Shown here in pieces: positions 7,279 to 17,110 of a stretch of 64,000 nt of DNA. The position numbers and the translations under genes were made by a program. Each line of letters opens with the position of its first letter. Positions within the stretch are counted from its first letter, which is position 1. This stretch comes from Trichocoleus sp. (GTDB taxonomy: Bacteria > Cyanobacteriota > Cyanobacteriia > Elainellales > Elainellaceae). The stretch spans positions 62,001-126,000 of the forward strand of contig DATNQD010000059.1 of assembly GCA_036702865.1 (NCBI GenBank), written 5' to 3'. Under the pieces are notes generated by a model. It saw only the letters and a list, made by a program, of their open reading frames with translations. It did no database searches and was not told the origin of the DNA.

Positions 7279-9171
7279 CTAGCGGATGCCCATCTGGACA
7301 CGCCAGAGATTGGCGTAAACGCCTTTGTGATCGATCAGGTCTTCGTGTTTGCCTTGCTCGACGAGTTTGCCTTGCTCCATCACATAAATTCGATCGGCGT
7401 TGCGAATGGTAGACAAACGGTGGGCAATGGCGATCGTGGTTCGGTTTTGCGTGATGCGCTCTAGCGATCGTTGAATTGCGGCTTCTGTTTCGTTATCGAC
7501 TGCAGAAGTGGCTTCATCGAGAATCAGAATCGGCGGATTTTTGAGAATGGCACGGGCAATTGCTAATCGTTGTCTTTGTCCACCAGAGAGTTTTTGCCCC
7601 CGTTCACCCACGATCGTGTCATAACCCTGAGGCAGTTGTTCGATAAACTCATGCGCTTCTGCAATTTTTGCCGCTTCGATCGCTTCGGCAAGGGTGGCAC
7701 TGGGGTTGCCATAAGTGACGTTTTCTAGCACTGTGCCATGAAACAAAAACACATCCTGACTGACCCACCCAATTGCCTGTCTCAGGCTCCGCAATTCCAG
7801 ATCTTGAATGTTGATACCGTCGAGTGTAATTTCGCCCGATTGAATCTCATAAAGTCGCAGCAGCAGTTTGACAAGCGTACTCTTTCCCGAACCTGTCGAG
7901 CCGACAATGGCGATCGTTTGACCTGCCGGAATGTGCAACGAGAGATCTTGCACAATTGGAGAACGCTGATGATAGGCGAAAGTTACATTTTTGAGGATGA
8001 TTTCACCTTTAATGGATGAACGAGAAGTGTGATAACTTGAACCAGAAAATGAGTAATCAGTAATCAGTAATGGAGAAGATGATTTAGGTTCAAGAATGAT
8101 GTCACCGGAATGAATGGTGATTGGGGTATCAAGCAGGCTCATGACCCGATTAATTGATGCCATTGCCCTTTGATATTGGTCAAGCGTTTCACCTAAGCGC
8201 GTCAGAGGCCAGAGCAAACGTTGGATCATAAAAACGAGAACGCTGTACGTTCCAACGGATAATGTTCCTTCAACCGCTTGCAGACCGCCAACAACGAGTA
8301 ATGCGGTGAAGCCAATCAAAATAATGGTGCGAATTAAAGGGACAAAGGCAGCGCTGAGGGCAATGGCGCGACGGTTGCTCTGGCGATAGGCTTCACTTTC
8401 AAGCCGCAGGCGATTGACTTCATAGGCTTCTGTTGTAAAGCTTTTAATCGTGACAATACCACTGAGGTTGTTTGATAAGCGACTGCTCAGGAGGCTTACT
8501 TTCTCACGAACCTCTGCATAACGCGGGGCAAGCAGTTTTTGGAAGGCGATCGATCCCCATAAAATAAACGGCATCGGCAACATTGCCATCCAGGCGACGC
8601 TGGGAGCGATAACAAAGAAGCCAGTCCCAATCACAATGACGGTTGTGACGACCTGCAAAATGTCATTTGCGCCAAAGTCTAGAAATCGCTCTAGCTGGTT
8701 AATGTCATCGTTCAAAATTGCCATCAAACCGCCCGTACTGCGGGCTTCAAAATACTCTAGCTCCAGCTCTTGTAAATGTTGATAGGCATCCAGTCGCAGG
8801 TCATGCTGAATCTTTTGGGCTAAATTCCGCCAGAGCCGCGCGTAGGCATATTCAAACAGGGACTCTAGACCCCAAATGAGAAAAGTGAGGACTGCCAGCA
8901 CCAAAAACTGTTCGCGTACCCCCGGAATTCCCAGTTGAGCGATCCAGGAATCCTGCTTTTTGACCACTACATCCACTGCAACACCAATTAATACCGGGGG
9001 AGCAAGGTCAAATATTTTATTGAGAATGGAACAGATCGTCGCCTGCCAAATTTGCGATCGATAAGCCCGTCCATAGTGCAGCAACCGGATCAGGGGATGG
9101 GTCAGTGGCTCCTGATAATCTGAATGGGATAAGCGATGATGTTTGGGTTTGCGTCCGTTCGAAGTAGTCAA
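7279..9171 (-). CDS. ABC exporter half-transporter (MsbA/lipid A or multidrug type)
   Basis: A 630-residue fusion of membrane domain and ATPase. Residues 40-345 form a six-helix ABC-type exporter core; residues 385-625 form the ATPase with Walker [10 protein letters not shown], signature [14 protein letters not shown], Walker [13 protein letters not shown] and the switch His in AIAHRLSTI. Such proteins work as dimers in the inner membrane and export lipids, peptides or drugs; the cargo cannot be read from sequence. An insert of about 40 Ser-rich residues separates the two domains. ATG start at 9171. Confidence 0.88.
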   Translation of the reverse strand: MTTSNGRKPKHHRLSHSDYQEPLTHPLIRLLHYGRAYRSQIWQATICSILNKIFDLAPPVLIGVAVDVVVKKQDSWIAQLGIPGVREQFLVLAVLTFLIWGLESLFEYAYARLWRNLAQKIQHDLRLDAYQHLQELELEYFEARSTGGLMAILNDDINQLERFLDFGANDILQVVTTVIVIGTGFFVIAPSVAWMAMLPMPFILWGSIAFQKLLAPRYAEVREKVSLLSSRLSNNLSGIVTIKSFTTEAYEVNRLRLESEAYRQSNRRAIALSAAFVPLIRTIILIGFTALLVVGGLQAVEGTLSVGTYSVLVFMIQRLLWPLTRLGETLDQYQRAMASINRVMSLLDTPITIHSGDIILEPKSSSPLLITDYSFSGSSYHTSRSSIKGEIILKNVTFAYHQRSPIVQDLSLHIPAGQTIAIVGSTGSGKSTLVKLLLRLYEIQSGEITLDGINIQDLELRSLRQAIGWVSQDVFLFHGTVLENVTYGNPSATLAEAIEAAKIAEAHEFIEQLPQGYDTIVGERGQKLSGGQRQRLAIARAILKNPPILILDEATSAVDNETEAAIQRSLERITQNRTTIAIAHRLSTIRNADRIYVMEQGKLVEQGKHEDLIDHKGVYANLWRVQMGIR

Positions 9172-9254
9172 GATATCGGTTCCCTTAAAAATGCCATCCC
9201 TCTATTGTGCCTAGCGGATGACGTTGTGAGAACTAACCTGACAAGCAGGACACT

Positions 9255-11579
9255 TTATGCTTCTTGGGGATCGGCTCGAGTCACCACCAGGCTCTGGGGC
9301 AGTTCGAGCGTAAAGTGCGTTTGTCCATCTCCAGTGCCAACCATAATCTGACCACCGAGATGGTTTACCAATCGCTTCACTAATGCCAGCCCTAGACCCG
9401 TTCCACCTTGCTGCCAGGGGTCACTGCTGGGAATGCGGTAAAACTTCTCAAAAATGCGTGAAAATTCAGTATCTGGAATCTCAACGCCTGAATTAGTGAC
9501 ACGCAGGACGATCGTATCGCTCGTTGCTGAAACGGTGACCGAAATTGCTCCATTCGGTGGCGTATATTTGCAGGCATTATGCAGCAGTTCGCCTAAGATT
9601 CGCTGAAGACTGGCAGTATCTGATAACAGCGGGGGCAAGTTGGGAGCTAGGTGGAGATGGAGCGTTTGCTGCCGTTGCTCGGCTCGTTCTCGATAAGGAA
9701 ATACGACCTGCGGAATCCAATCTTCCAGCAGAATCATCGTGAAATCAAAGACCTGATGCTTGGTTTCTAGCTTTTGCAAATCGAGCAGATCATTAATTAG
9801 CCCAATCTCTCGTTCGCATTCGTTCTTAAGAATCTTGAGATATACCAAGCTGCGGGGATAGTCTGGCGGCGTCGTAGAGCTTGGCGCAATGTTTTGAGTC
9901 GTGCTTTGGGCAATGTTGAACTTACCAGAACCCAAATATTGCTCCAGCATTTGAATCGCCAACCGCATGTTGGAAATGGGCGATCGCAGCTCGTGCGAAA
10001 TCGTACTGAGAAAGTCATCCTTGAGATGATTCAGCCGCTCTAGCTCAGTTACCTGGGCCTGGGCAGCCTGATAAAGCCGCGATTGACGGATCGCGATCGT
10101 ACATTGATTGGCAATCTGCTGTACCAGATTGATTTCAGAATCATCCAGGATGCGATCTGCCGGACTGATTAGCCAGAGATCCCCGATCGTTCCTTGAGTT
10201 GTCGTAATCGGGCAGGCAAACATGGAAACCCGGCCGCGATTGGGATGTTGCGTCAGCGAACAAAACTGAAACGACTGCCCCTCGACTAGTTGTTGATAGA
10301 GTTCTGGACAGGTTGCCATTGCCACAATCCGTCCGTGGTAGCCAATAATTGACTCGCTATATTCATAGGTGACGCTCGAGGTTTGCTGCTCCAGGTTATA
10401 GAGTGCCAGATTACAGCAGCCTGCATTGAGTGCCGTCACCAGTTCTTTAACAACGGTCTGTAGAATTTGCGATTCATCCAGGCTATCGCGTACATGATTA
10501 GTCGTCTGGCGCAGCGTTGCTTCAAAGTCGAAAGCGCGCTGTAGTTCGATCGTCCGTTGCCAGAGTTCTTTGGTGCGCTCTTGCAGCAGCATTTCCAGCT
10601 CATTGTTAAACTGCTGCACCTGCTGATAAAGCTCAGATTGGTGAATCGCAATTGCTAACTGAGTAGAGAGTTGCCGCAATAAGTCCCCTTCCCAGGACAA
10701 CCACTGACGCGGTGCAGTGCAATGATGTGCAATCAGCAGACCCCAAAGCTTCTCCCCCTGTAGAATTGGGACTGCCAAGCTCGCCCGCACGCGTAAGCTG
10801 GACAGCAAATCGACATAACAGGGCAACAGATCAGCCGTTGAGACATCATCGATCGCATTTAGGTGTCCCTGCTCAAATTGTCGCTGCCAGTTAGTTTCAA
10901 AGCAGGGATCACGAATCACCTCGCCTAAAAGTGACCAGTAGTTGGCGCTAACAGATTCCACAACCACTGAACCACTCCAATCCGGGTGGAACTGATATAT
11001 CAGGACTCGATCGACCTGAAGCAGCGATCGAACTTCTGTGACTGCTGTATTCAGGATTTCTTCCAGATGTAGGGATTGGCGAATCCGATGGGCGATCGTC
11101 CCGACCAGTCGTTCGCGTTCAGTTTGCTGCTGTAACTCAGTTGCCACCTGATTTGTGTGAAGAATGCGGCGTACCCGCTGACGCAAGACTGCCCAATGTA
11201 CGGGTTTGGTGATGTAGTCAGTTGCTCCGACGGCAAAGGCACGATCGACCGACTCCGTATCATTCAGACCTGTAATCATCAGCACCGGAACCGGGTGCTT
11301 AGAAGTGAGGCGGGTCAACATCTCGCAGCAGAGAAACCCGTCCATTTCTGGCATGACTGCATCAAGCAAGACGAGGTCAGGACGCACCTGCTGAAACTGA
11401 GTAATTGCCGCTTCACCATCACTTGCCTCTATGACCTGATAGCCTTCTTGCTTCATTACCTGATGTAGCAGATCCCGCATCACAGGGTCATCATCAACAA
11501 TCAGGATCAGGCTGGAAGCTTGAGGTAGGGGAGAGACAAAAGCAAGGTCTGGCATAGAGTCAAAACAGGTATCTGCCAT
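9255..11579 (-). CDS. REC-GAF-GAF sensor histidine kinase
   Basis: A 774-residue soluble signalling protein. Order by eye: receiver domain (21-137, phosphoacceptor Asp in LVLLDAVMPEMDG near 71, Lys in YITKPVHW), phytochrome-like GAF (about 165-320, VDRVLIYQFHPDWSG), coiled coil, second GAF (about 370-510), HisKA with SHELRSPISN near 528, HATPase with N, G1 (GIEIPDTE-like) and G2 (GGTGLGLALV) boxes. The GAF lacks an obvious bilin-binding Cys-His pair in a quick reading. Its C-terminal 430 residues are clearly paralogous to the kinase at 20157. No cognate regulator is adjacent. Confidence 0.88.
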   Translation of the reverse strand: MADTCFDSMPDLAFVSPLPQASSLILIVDDDPVMRDLLHQVMKQEGYQVIEASDGEAAITQFQQVRPDLVLLDAVMPEMDGFLCCEMLTRLTSKHPVPVLMITGLNDTESVDRAFAVGATDYITKPVHWAVLRQRVRRILHTNQVATELQQQTERERLVGTIAHRIRQSLHLEEILNTAVTEVRSLLQVDRVLIYQFHPDWSGSVVVESVSANYWSLLGEVIRDPCFETNWQRQFEQGHLNAIDDVSTADLLPCYVDLLSSLRVRASLAVPILQGEKLWGLLIAHHCTAPRQWLSWEGDLLRQLSTQLAIAIHQSELYQQVQQFNNELEMLLQERTKELWQRTIELQRAFDFEATLRQTTNHVRDSLDESQILQTVVKELVTALNAGCCNLALYNLEQQTSSVTYEYSESIIGYHGRIVAMATCPELYQQLVEGQSFQFCSLTQHPNRGRVSMFACPITTTQGTIGDLWLISPADRILDDSEINLVQQIANQCTIAIRQSRLYQAAQAQVTELERLNHLKDDFLSTISHELRSPISNMRLAIQMLEQYLGSGKFNIAQSTTQNIAPSSTTPPDYPRSLVYLKILKNECEREIGLINDLLDLQKLETKHQVFDFTMILLEDWIPQVVFPYRERAEQRQQTLHLHLAPNLPPLLSDTASLQRILGELLHNACKYTPPNGAISVTVSATSDTIVLRVTNSGVEIPDTEFSRIFEKFYRIPSSDPWQQGGTGLGLALVKRLVNHLGGQIMVGTGDGQTHFTLELPQSLVVTRADPQEA

Positions 11580-12076
11580 AGCGAAGGAGTTGGTGCTCAG
11601 CCTTGTAGATTACAGATAGTCACAGACAAACTACATCCCTAATGCACAATATGGCAAAGAATGCCAGCTCAACTGCTCGGCAACACCTCAGCAGAGACAA
11701 AAGTGAATTCTGTCTGGGGCTTCTTTGAAGCGAAGCGCACTTTAAGTCTACTTTAAGTCTAAAGGCAGATTGCTATCTCTACCTTTTGGGGGTGACGTTA
11801 GACTCCCAGTCTACAACACGCTGCTTGTAAACATAAATACTCTGTAACTTGTTGCAACGATCATTGATATAAATTGTTTCTTTCAATAAAAAATCCTGAA
11901 AGGATCGGTAATTGAGCCATATCAAGCCAACACCAATCGAAATGGTGATGAGTCAACGGTAATGAGTCAAGTGATCCTGGCGATCGATCATTCGTTATTT
12001 GTATAGGGCAAACAAGCAATTTCACTCAGCCAGGATTTTCACTGAGATTCAAAATAATCTCTAGGGGAGAAATAGG
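11580..12076. other. Intergenic region, no gene recognised
   Basis: About 500 bp between the starts/ends of two minus-strand genes. It holds a tandem 11-bp repeat (ACTTTAAGTCT at 11739-11749 and 11750-11760) and AT-rich sequence around 11860-11900 that could hold a promoter. I found no convincing reading frame, tRNA or terminator. Confidence 0.5.
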
Positions 12077-12868
12077 CTAAGCGACAAATGCAGCATCAGT
12101 CTGCGTAATGAAGTTAAGAATCAATGAGGTTAATTTTTCAGGGTAGATTAAACCCCATTCGTGAAACCCTTCTTCAACGATTACTAATTGGGCATTGGGA
12201 ATACAACGTTTCATTTTTTGACCCAATGGCAGAAGGGTGGTTAAGTCTTTCTCAGACCACAAAAGCAGGCAGGGAGATTTGATCTGCGGCAACCGATCGC
12301 CCAGATCTTCCTGAAGCGAGATCAGAAGTGCTTGAAAAACGTTGGGTGTATTGAACAGCAAATTTGTCAGAAAAACCTGAGGAATATCAACAAATTGCAG
12401 CTTTAACTTCGGAATGGAAATTTGCAGCGGCATTTCGATCGCCCGTCGAACTAGCACTTCTGCCACGGAGCCAGCCGGTAGCCCGGTGCTGTCAATTAGA
12501 GTCAGGCTTTCGATGCGATCGGGAATCCGACTTGCCAAAGCAATGCTAATTCCACCTCCTAAAGAGTGTCCAACTAAATGAACAGATTTGAGATTCAGCT
12601 TCTCAATAAATTGGATCAAAATTGTTGCATAGCTGTCATAGTTTGGCAGTATGTCTGGATAATTTGACTTGGCAAAGCTGGGCAAATCTGGCGCAATAAT
12701 GGGATGTTGACGAGCCAACAGAGAGAAAACTTCCTGGTAAGGTTCTGTTGAAATTCCCCAACCATGTAAAAACAAAATTGGTGTTTCGTCAGCTGAATTT
12801 TGACTCTTTAAGTAGAATAAATTGCACTGCCCCAACTGAACTGTATGCTCGCTAAACCTTGTATTCAA
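12077..12868 (-). CDS. Alpha/beta-hydrolase
   Basis: A 263-residue alpha/beta-hydrolase fold. Oxyanion motif ILFLHGWGIS near residue 31, nucleophile elbow LVGHSLGGGIS near 98, acid in LLLWSEKDLTTLLP near 205 and catalytic His in VEEGFHEWGL near 232. The triad is complete. Substrate unknown; this type includes esterases, lipases and haloperoxidase-like enzymes. Translation appears to start at TTG (12868), preceded by an A/G-rich AGAGGAAG sequence. It is one of two such hydrolases here (the other at 24454). Confidence 0.82.
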   Translation of the reverse strand: MNTRFSEHTVQLGQCNLFYLKSQNSADETPILFLHGWGISTEPYQEVFSLLARQHPIIAPDLPSFAKSNYPDILPNYDSYATILIQFIEKLNLKSVHLVGHSLGGGISIALASRIPDRIESLTLIDSTGLPAGSVAEVLVRRAIEMPLQISIPKLKLQFVDIPQVFLTNLLFNTPNVFQALLISLQEDLGDRLPQIKSPCLLLWSEKDLTTLLPLGQKMKRCIPNAQLVIVEEGFHEWGLIYPEKLTSLILNFITQTDAAFVA

Positions 12869-13203
12869 CCTTTTCTTCCTCTGACGCTTAATAAGTTTGT
12901 TAAGTTAAGTAAAGTTAGGCTAACGTGATGCTCAAAAAGCAAACATCTAACTGAAGTGAGAGAAAAATAGGGTGAAGTGAGAAAACGATCGCCCTAAGGT
13001 AGCAATTTTGATATTTGTGGCAAGCCACAGCAGTTCAGTCGCCTCAAAACTGAAGCGATCGCTGGTTCAAAAGCTCGTTTAAAGACTGCTCTAGGATATT
13101 AAGTAAAACTAGCCTTCAGAATGACCTTTAGTTAATTATCTAGACAGAACCAAATCAAGAAGTAATCAACCAAAATAGAGAATCATTGCAGGGGATTTTG
13201 AAT

Positions 13204-13287
13204 ATGCTATCAACCCTACTGATCTCGATCGCAGTTTTGATCCCAATTATTTCGCTCTCTATCTACAATCGTGTTGTGTTGGGATAG
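13204..13287 (+). CDS. Candidate 27-residue single-helix membrane peptide
   Basis: ATG to TAG gives a peptide of 27 residues, starting MLSTLLISIAVLIP and ending in IYNRVVLG. It is almost entirely one hydrophobic helix with a single Arg near the C-terminus, the size and shape of small photosystem or cytochrome subunits, though it matches none I can name. AGGGG lies about 10 nt upstream of the ATG. It is short enough to be a chance frame; conservation in relatives would decide. It precedes the kinase at 13469 by 181 bp on the same strand. Confidence 0.4.
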   Translation: MLSTLLISIAVLIPIISLSIYNRVVLG

Positions 13288-13446
13288 GTCTTTCAACTGA
13301 ATATTCGTTTCACTAAATTCTTGCCTGATTGTCTTGCCTAATTGATTGCACTCCAGCAAGAGAGTGAGAACCTAAAATTCTACCCACAGGTAAATCTATA
13401 TTGAAGCTAATGTCTCTTAGAGTAGGAGAGCATCTGCATAAAGGTA

Positions 13447-13460
13447 TACCTGATCAGGTA
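13447..13460. promoter_or_regulatory. 14-bp perfect palindrome over the ribosome-binding region
   Basis: TACCTGATCAGGTA is a perfect inverted repeat ending 8 bp before the ATG at 13469 and includes the only Shine-Dalgarno-like AGG of that gene. It could be an operator for a dimeric regulator, or a small RNA hairpin limiting translation. Confidence 0.35.
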
Positions 13461-13468
13461 AAGCACTC

Positions 13469-16261
13469 ATGCTGAAGTCGGCTTCCTTTCTGTCTGATAA
13501 GAGTCCTGTGCTTATTTTGAGTTTGTTGCTCCTGCTGGGTTTCACCAATCGCTGCTTAGGGGATCACCCAGAGTTAGCTAATATTTGGGCACATCTGAGG
13601 GAGGGGTCGCATGGGTCGCTCGTGCTTTTTTTGGGAATGTTGTTGAGCGATCACTTCCGCTGGCTCAAACCTCTGCAACGATCGCCATCATCTAATGCAG
13701 CTACAGATATTACAGCTACAGATATTGCTTCAGATTTCAGAGGTGCGGATCTCAGAAATGCAGAACAAATGAGAGCTGCCCTACGCCAAAGCGAAGAACG
13801 ATTCCGGATTGCAGTCAATAGCCTGCCAGATATCTTTGTAATTTATGACGCAGAGCGACGGATTCAGTTCATTAATGCGGTAGGGTTGCGCCGCACCAAC
13901 AAACCGATCGAAGCGCTTTTAGGACGACGAGAAGAAGAAATTTGGTCGCCTGAGATCACAAGTGGCTATTTGCCGACCCTGATCCGCACTGTTGAAACTC
14001 GTCAAATTCAGTCGGTTGAATGTTCCTTTAACCTATCGCCGACCACAACTTATACGCTGATCATGAAATATGTACCGCTCCTGGACGAGCAGGGAAACCT
14101 TCAGCAAATTTTGGGCTTTACGTTTGATATTACCGATCGCAAGCAGGCAGAAACAGAGGTGCAGTTGCTGAATCAAGCCCTAGAACAACGCATTTTAGAG
14201 CGGACGGCTCAACTGCAATTGGCTCAGGCAGAGCTAGAACATTTGAACGATGGTTTGGAACATCGGGTGATTCAACGCACATTGGAGCTAGAACTGACCA
14301 ACCGACGGCTAGAGCAGGAAATTCGCGATCGAAAACGGTCTGAGGCACGATATCGACGCATTATCGAATCCAACATCTTTGGGGTTGCCTTTGGGGATAT
14401 CAACGGCAATATCATCGATGCCAACGATTATTTTCTGAATATGACGGGCTACGAGCGATCGGAACTGGAAGCTGGACAAATCCGTTGGATAGAAATGACT
14501 CCTCCTGAGTATCTGTATCTGGATTGGGCAGCAGGGGCAGAACTGCGGCAGCGCGGCGTAACCACTCCTTTTGAGAAAGAATACATTCGCAAAGATGGCT
14601 CACGTGTCCCCATCTTGATTGGTTCTGCTTTTTTGAATGAACCCTACCAGGAACAGGTTGAAGTCGTTTCGTTTTATGTAGACCTGACCAGCCTCAAACA
14701 AACTGAAGCAGCCTTGTCTGAAAGTGAAGAACGGTTTCGGTTGCTGGCTGAAAACTCTAGCGACTTGATTGCCTTAATGGAACAGGACGGACGATTTGTT
14801 TATGCTTGCCCTGCCTATGAACGCGTGCTGGGCTACTCGCCCGATCGCCTGCTGACAATGAATTTGCGGCAGATAATTCACCCAGACGATCTAAAGCAAC
14901 TTTCAGGCTGGCACAATCAAGAATCGATCGAGTTTCGAGTGCAGGATGCTCAAGGAGATTGGATCTGGATAGAAGGCATTACCTACCCGATCGACTCTGC
15001 GGAGCAGCCGCTCATTGTGGGAATTGGCAGAGACATTACCGAGCGCAAACGCGCCGAAGCCGAACGCGAATATTTGCTCAAGCAAGAGCAGACTGCCCGA
15101 CAACAAGCTGAAGCAGTCAACCGCATCAAAGATGAATTTCTGGCAGTGCTGTCGCACGAACTTCGATCGCCCCTCAACCCAATCTTAGGCTGGACAAAGC
15201 TGCTGCGAATGCGCCAGTTTGACGAAAAGATGACCGAGCGTGCCCTCGATACGATCGAACGGAATGCCAAGCTCCAAACCCAATTAATTGAAGATTTGCT
15301 CGATATCTCGCGGATTTTGCGCGGCAAGATGAGCTTGCACAACCACCCTGTGAACCTGACCGCAGTGATTGAAGCAGCGATCGAAACGGTTTCTCTGGCG
15401 GCAGAAGCCAAAGGAATTATCGTTCAGCTCCCTCCGGGTCTACCTCCCTTTTACGTTCTAGGGGATGCAAGCCGACTGCAGCAGGTCATGTGGAATCTGC
15501 TCTCGAACGCCATTAAATTTACGCCTTATGGGGGCAAAGTTGCAGTGCAGGTCGTTGAAGTTGAGTCAGTCGATCGCCAAACTAACCTGGCGCAAATCAC
15601 GGTTTCTGATTCTGGAAAGGGCATCGCATCGGAATTTCTGCCCTTTGTGTTTGAGTCATTTCGGCAAGCTGATAGCTCAACGACGCGAACCTATGGGGGT
15701 CTGGGGCTGGGACTGGCGATCGTGCGACATCTGGTGGAGCTGCATGGTGGAACAGTCAGGGCAGAGAGTTTGGGAGAAGGACAGGGGGCAACCTTCATCG
15801 TGCAGTTGCCGATGCTTCCTCCTGACTTTCATCTCACGAGTTCGGCTGCTTTGCCGCTGCTCTTTGCGAAAGCCTACCCACTTCAGGGCATTCACATTCT
15901 CATCGTGGATGATGAACCGGATATGCGCGACTATGTTAGTACAGTGCTAGAACAAGCCGGGGCAGAGATTACGCTCGTTGGTTCTGCTGCCCAAGCGGTT
16001 GCGGCTGTGATGCGCCATATCCCGGATTTGATCATCAGCGATATTGGTATGCCTCAAGTGGATGGCTACATGCTGCTGCAACAAATCCGCCAACTTCCCC
16101 CTGACCAGGGCGGACAGATTCCCGCCATTGCCCTCACTGCTTATGCCAGTGCTGCGGATGCTCGCAAAGCGATCGCGGCTGGGTTCCAACGCCACATGGC
16201 AAAGCCAACTGAACCCCAGAATTTGATCCAAACCATTGTGCAACTCCTGGGGCGCGAATAA
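13469..16261 (+). CDS. Triple-PAS hybrid sensor histidine kinase
   Basis: A 930-residue hybrid kinase. A hydrophobic N-terminal part (residues 12-65) suggests membrane anchoring. Then PAS (about 107-225), a long coiled coil, PAS (about 295-410), PAS/PAC (about 418-530), HisKA with [10 protein letters not shown] near 561, HATPase with GLGLGLAIV in its G2 region, and a C-terminal receiver (808-925) with Asp in [13 protein letters not shown] near 857. Several PAS units end in the usual DITERK-type PAC signature. A PD-(D/E)XK nuclease gene begins 3 bp after its stop. Its kinase core and receiver are paralogous to the kinase at 17111, which is the same length. Confidence 0.88.
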   Translation: MLKSASFLSDKSPVLILSLLLLLGFTNRCLGDHPELANIWAHLREGSHGSLVLFLGMLLSDHFRWLKPLQRSPSSNAATDITATDIASDFRGADLRNAEQMRAALRQSEERFRIAVNSLPDIFVIYDAERRIQFINAVGLRRTNKPIEALLGRREEEIWSPEITSGYLPTLIRTVETRQIQSVECSFNLSPTTTYTLIMKYVPLLDEQGNLQQILGFTFDITDRKQAETEVQLLNQALEQRILERTAQLQLAQAELEHLNDGLEHRVIQRTLELELTNRRLEQEIRDRKRSEARYRRIIESNIFGVAFGDINGNIIDANDYFLNMTGYERSELEAGQIRWIEMTPPEYLYLDWAAGAELRQRGVTTPFEKEYIRKDGSRVPILIGSAFLNEPYQEQVEVVSFYVDLTSLKQTEAALSESEERFRLLAENSSDLIALMEQDGRFVYACPAYERVLGYSPDRLLTMNLRQIIHPDDLKQLSGWHNQESIEFRVQDAQGDWIWIEGITYPIDSAEQPLIVGIGRDITERKRAEAEREYLLKQEQTARQQAEAVNRIKDEFLAVLSHELRSPLNPILGWTKLLRMRQFDEKMTERALDTIERNAKLQTQLIEDLLDISRILRGKMSLHNHPVNLTAVIEAAIETVSLAAEAKGIIVQLPPGLPPFYVLGDASRLQQVMWNLLSNAIKFTPYGGKVAVQVVEVESVDRQTNLAQITVSDSGKGIASEFLPFVFESFRQADSSTTRTYGGLGLGLAIVRHLVELHGGTVRAESLGEGQGATFIVQLPMLPPDFHLTSSAALPLLFAKAYPLQGIHILIVDDEPDMRDYVSTVLEQAGAEITLVGSAAQAVAAVMRHIPDLIISDIGMPQVDGYMLLQQIRQLPPDQGGQIPAIALTAYASAADARKAIAAGFQRHMAKPTEPQNLIQTIVQLLGRE

Positions 16262-16264
16262 CCT

Positions 16265-16951
16265 ATGCCCGACCTCCATCTGCTGCCCAGCTACTCGATC
16301 CGATCGGTGCGTCAGGCAGGAAAAAGCTATTTTGTGGATAGTCAGGGCAATTATTTTCCCAGCGTCACCACCATTCTTAACGTAACGAAACCTGCTGCTG
16401 ATCGGATTGCCCTGATGCAGTGGCGCGATCGAGTGGGAACTGAAACGGCGCAGAAGATCACGGGAAATGCCAGCCGTCGGGGTTCTCAAACCCACAAACA
16501 AATTAAGCACTACTTACTCAATCAACCGCTTCCCAACCGCGAGATTGTTCAGCCTTACTGGGACAGTTTGCTGCCCGTTTTGGAGCAGCTCCATCAGGTG
16601 CGGCTCGTTGAGAGTGGCGTGTTTCATACGGATCTGGGGTATGCCGGAAAAGTAGACTGTATTGCCAGCTATCAGGGGATGCCCTGCCTGGTCGACTGGA
16701 AAACCGCAGACCGACCCAAAGGCTCGATCGATCGACTCTATGATGCTCCGCTTCAGTTAGCCGCTTATTGGGGTGCAGCAAATTACTGCTATGGCGACCA
16801 GGAAATTGACCTGAAGGCGGCTGCGATCGTTGTTGCAGTTCCAGGGCAAGCCGCAGAGCTTTTCTGGCTCGACTTAGATCTGCTCTTGTCGCTGTGGCAA
16901 GTCTGGCAGAACCGGGTCAAGCAGTACTACCGCATGAACGGAATTTGGTAG
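16265..16951 (+). CDS. PD-(D/E)XK nuclease, MGME1/exonuclease-like
   Basis: A 228-residue protein with the layout of MGME1-like single-strand DNA exonucleases: FPSVTTILNVTKP near residue 30, an RRGSQTHKQI helix near 72, then the catalytic core GKVDCIA (Asp near 131), CLVDWKTA (Asp-x-Lys near 147-149) and QLAAYWGA helix (motif with Gln-x-x-x-Tyr). This catalytic set is complete. Likely a DNA-processing enzyme related to RecB-type nucleases. It starts 3 bp after the hybrid kinase at 13469 and is very probably co-transcribed with it, an unusual pairing. Confidence 0.75.
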   Translation: MPDLHLLPSYSIRSVRQAGKSYFVDSQGNYFPSVTTILNVTKPAADRIALMQWRDRVGTETAQKITGNASRRGSQTHKQIKHYLLNQPLPNREIVQPYWDSLLPVLEQLHQVRLVESGVFHTDLGYAGKVDCIASYQGMPCLVDWKTADRPKGSIDRLYDAPLQLAAYWGAANYCYGDQEIDLKAAAIVVAVPGQAAELFWLDLDLLLSLWQVWQNRVKQYYRMNGIW

Positions 16952-17110
16952 AAATCGTTCTCTCAATCGCTCATTGAATAATCTTAATGTCGCAGGTTTA
17001 ATAATCTCTCTGAATGGAGATGAAAAATAACCTGCTGGATTGGTATATGTCGGAAGGGAAGATTTTACTAACTCCTCATTGTTGCCCAATCCACAAATTC
17101 GGTAACTGCT

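Larger units (their letters stand above)
12869..13468. other. Intergenic region with a candidate micro-ORF and palindrome
   Basis: About 600 bp between divergent genes. It contains a candidate 27-residue membrane peptide (13204-13287) and a perfect 14-bp palindrome (13447-13460) just before the kinase at 13469, both listed separately. The rest is AT-rich promoter-like sequence with no further recognisable element. Confidence 0.5.

Noticed and set aside
15947-16510. 187-codon frame antisense to the receiver domain of the kinase and the start of the nuclease
   Set aside because: Both sense genes have clear motifs, so this is a shadow.
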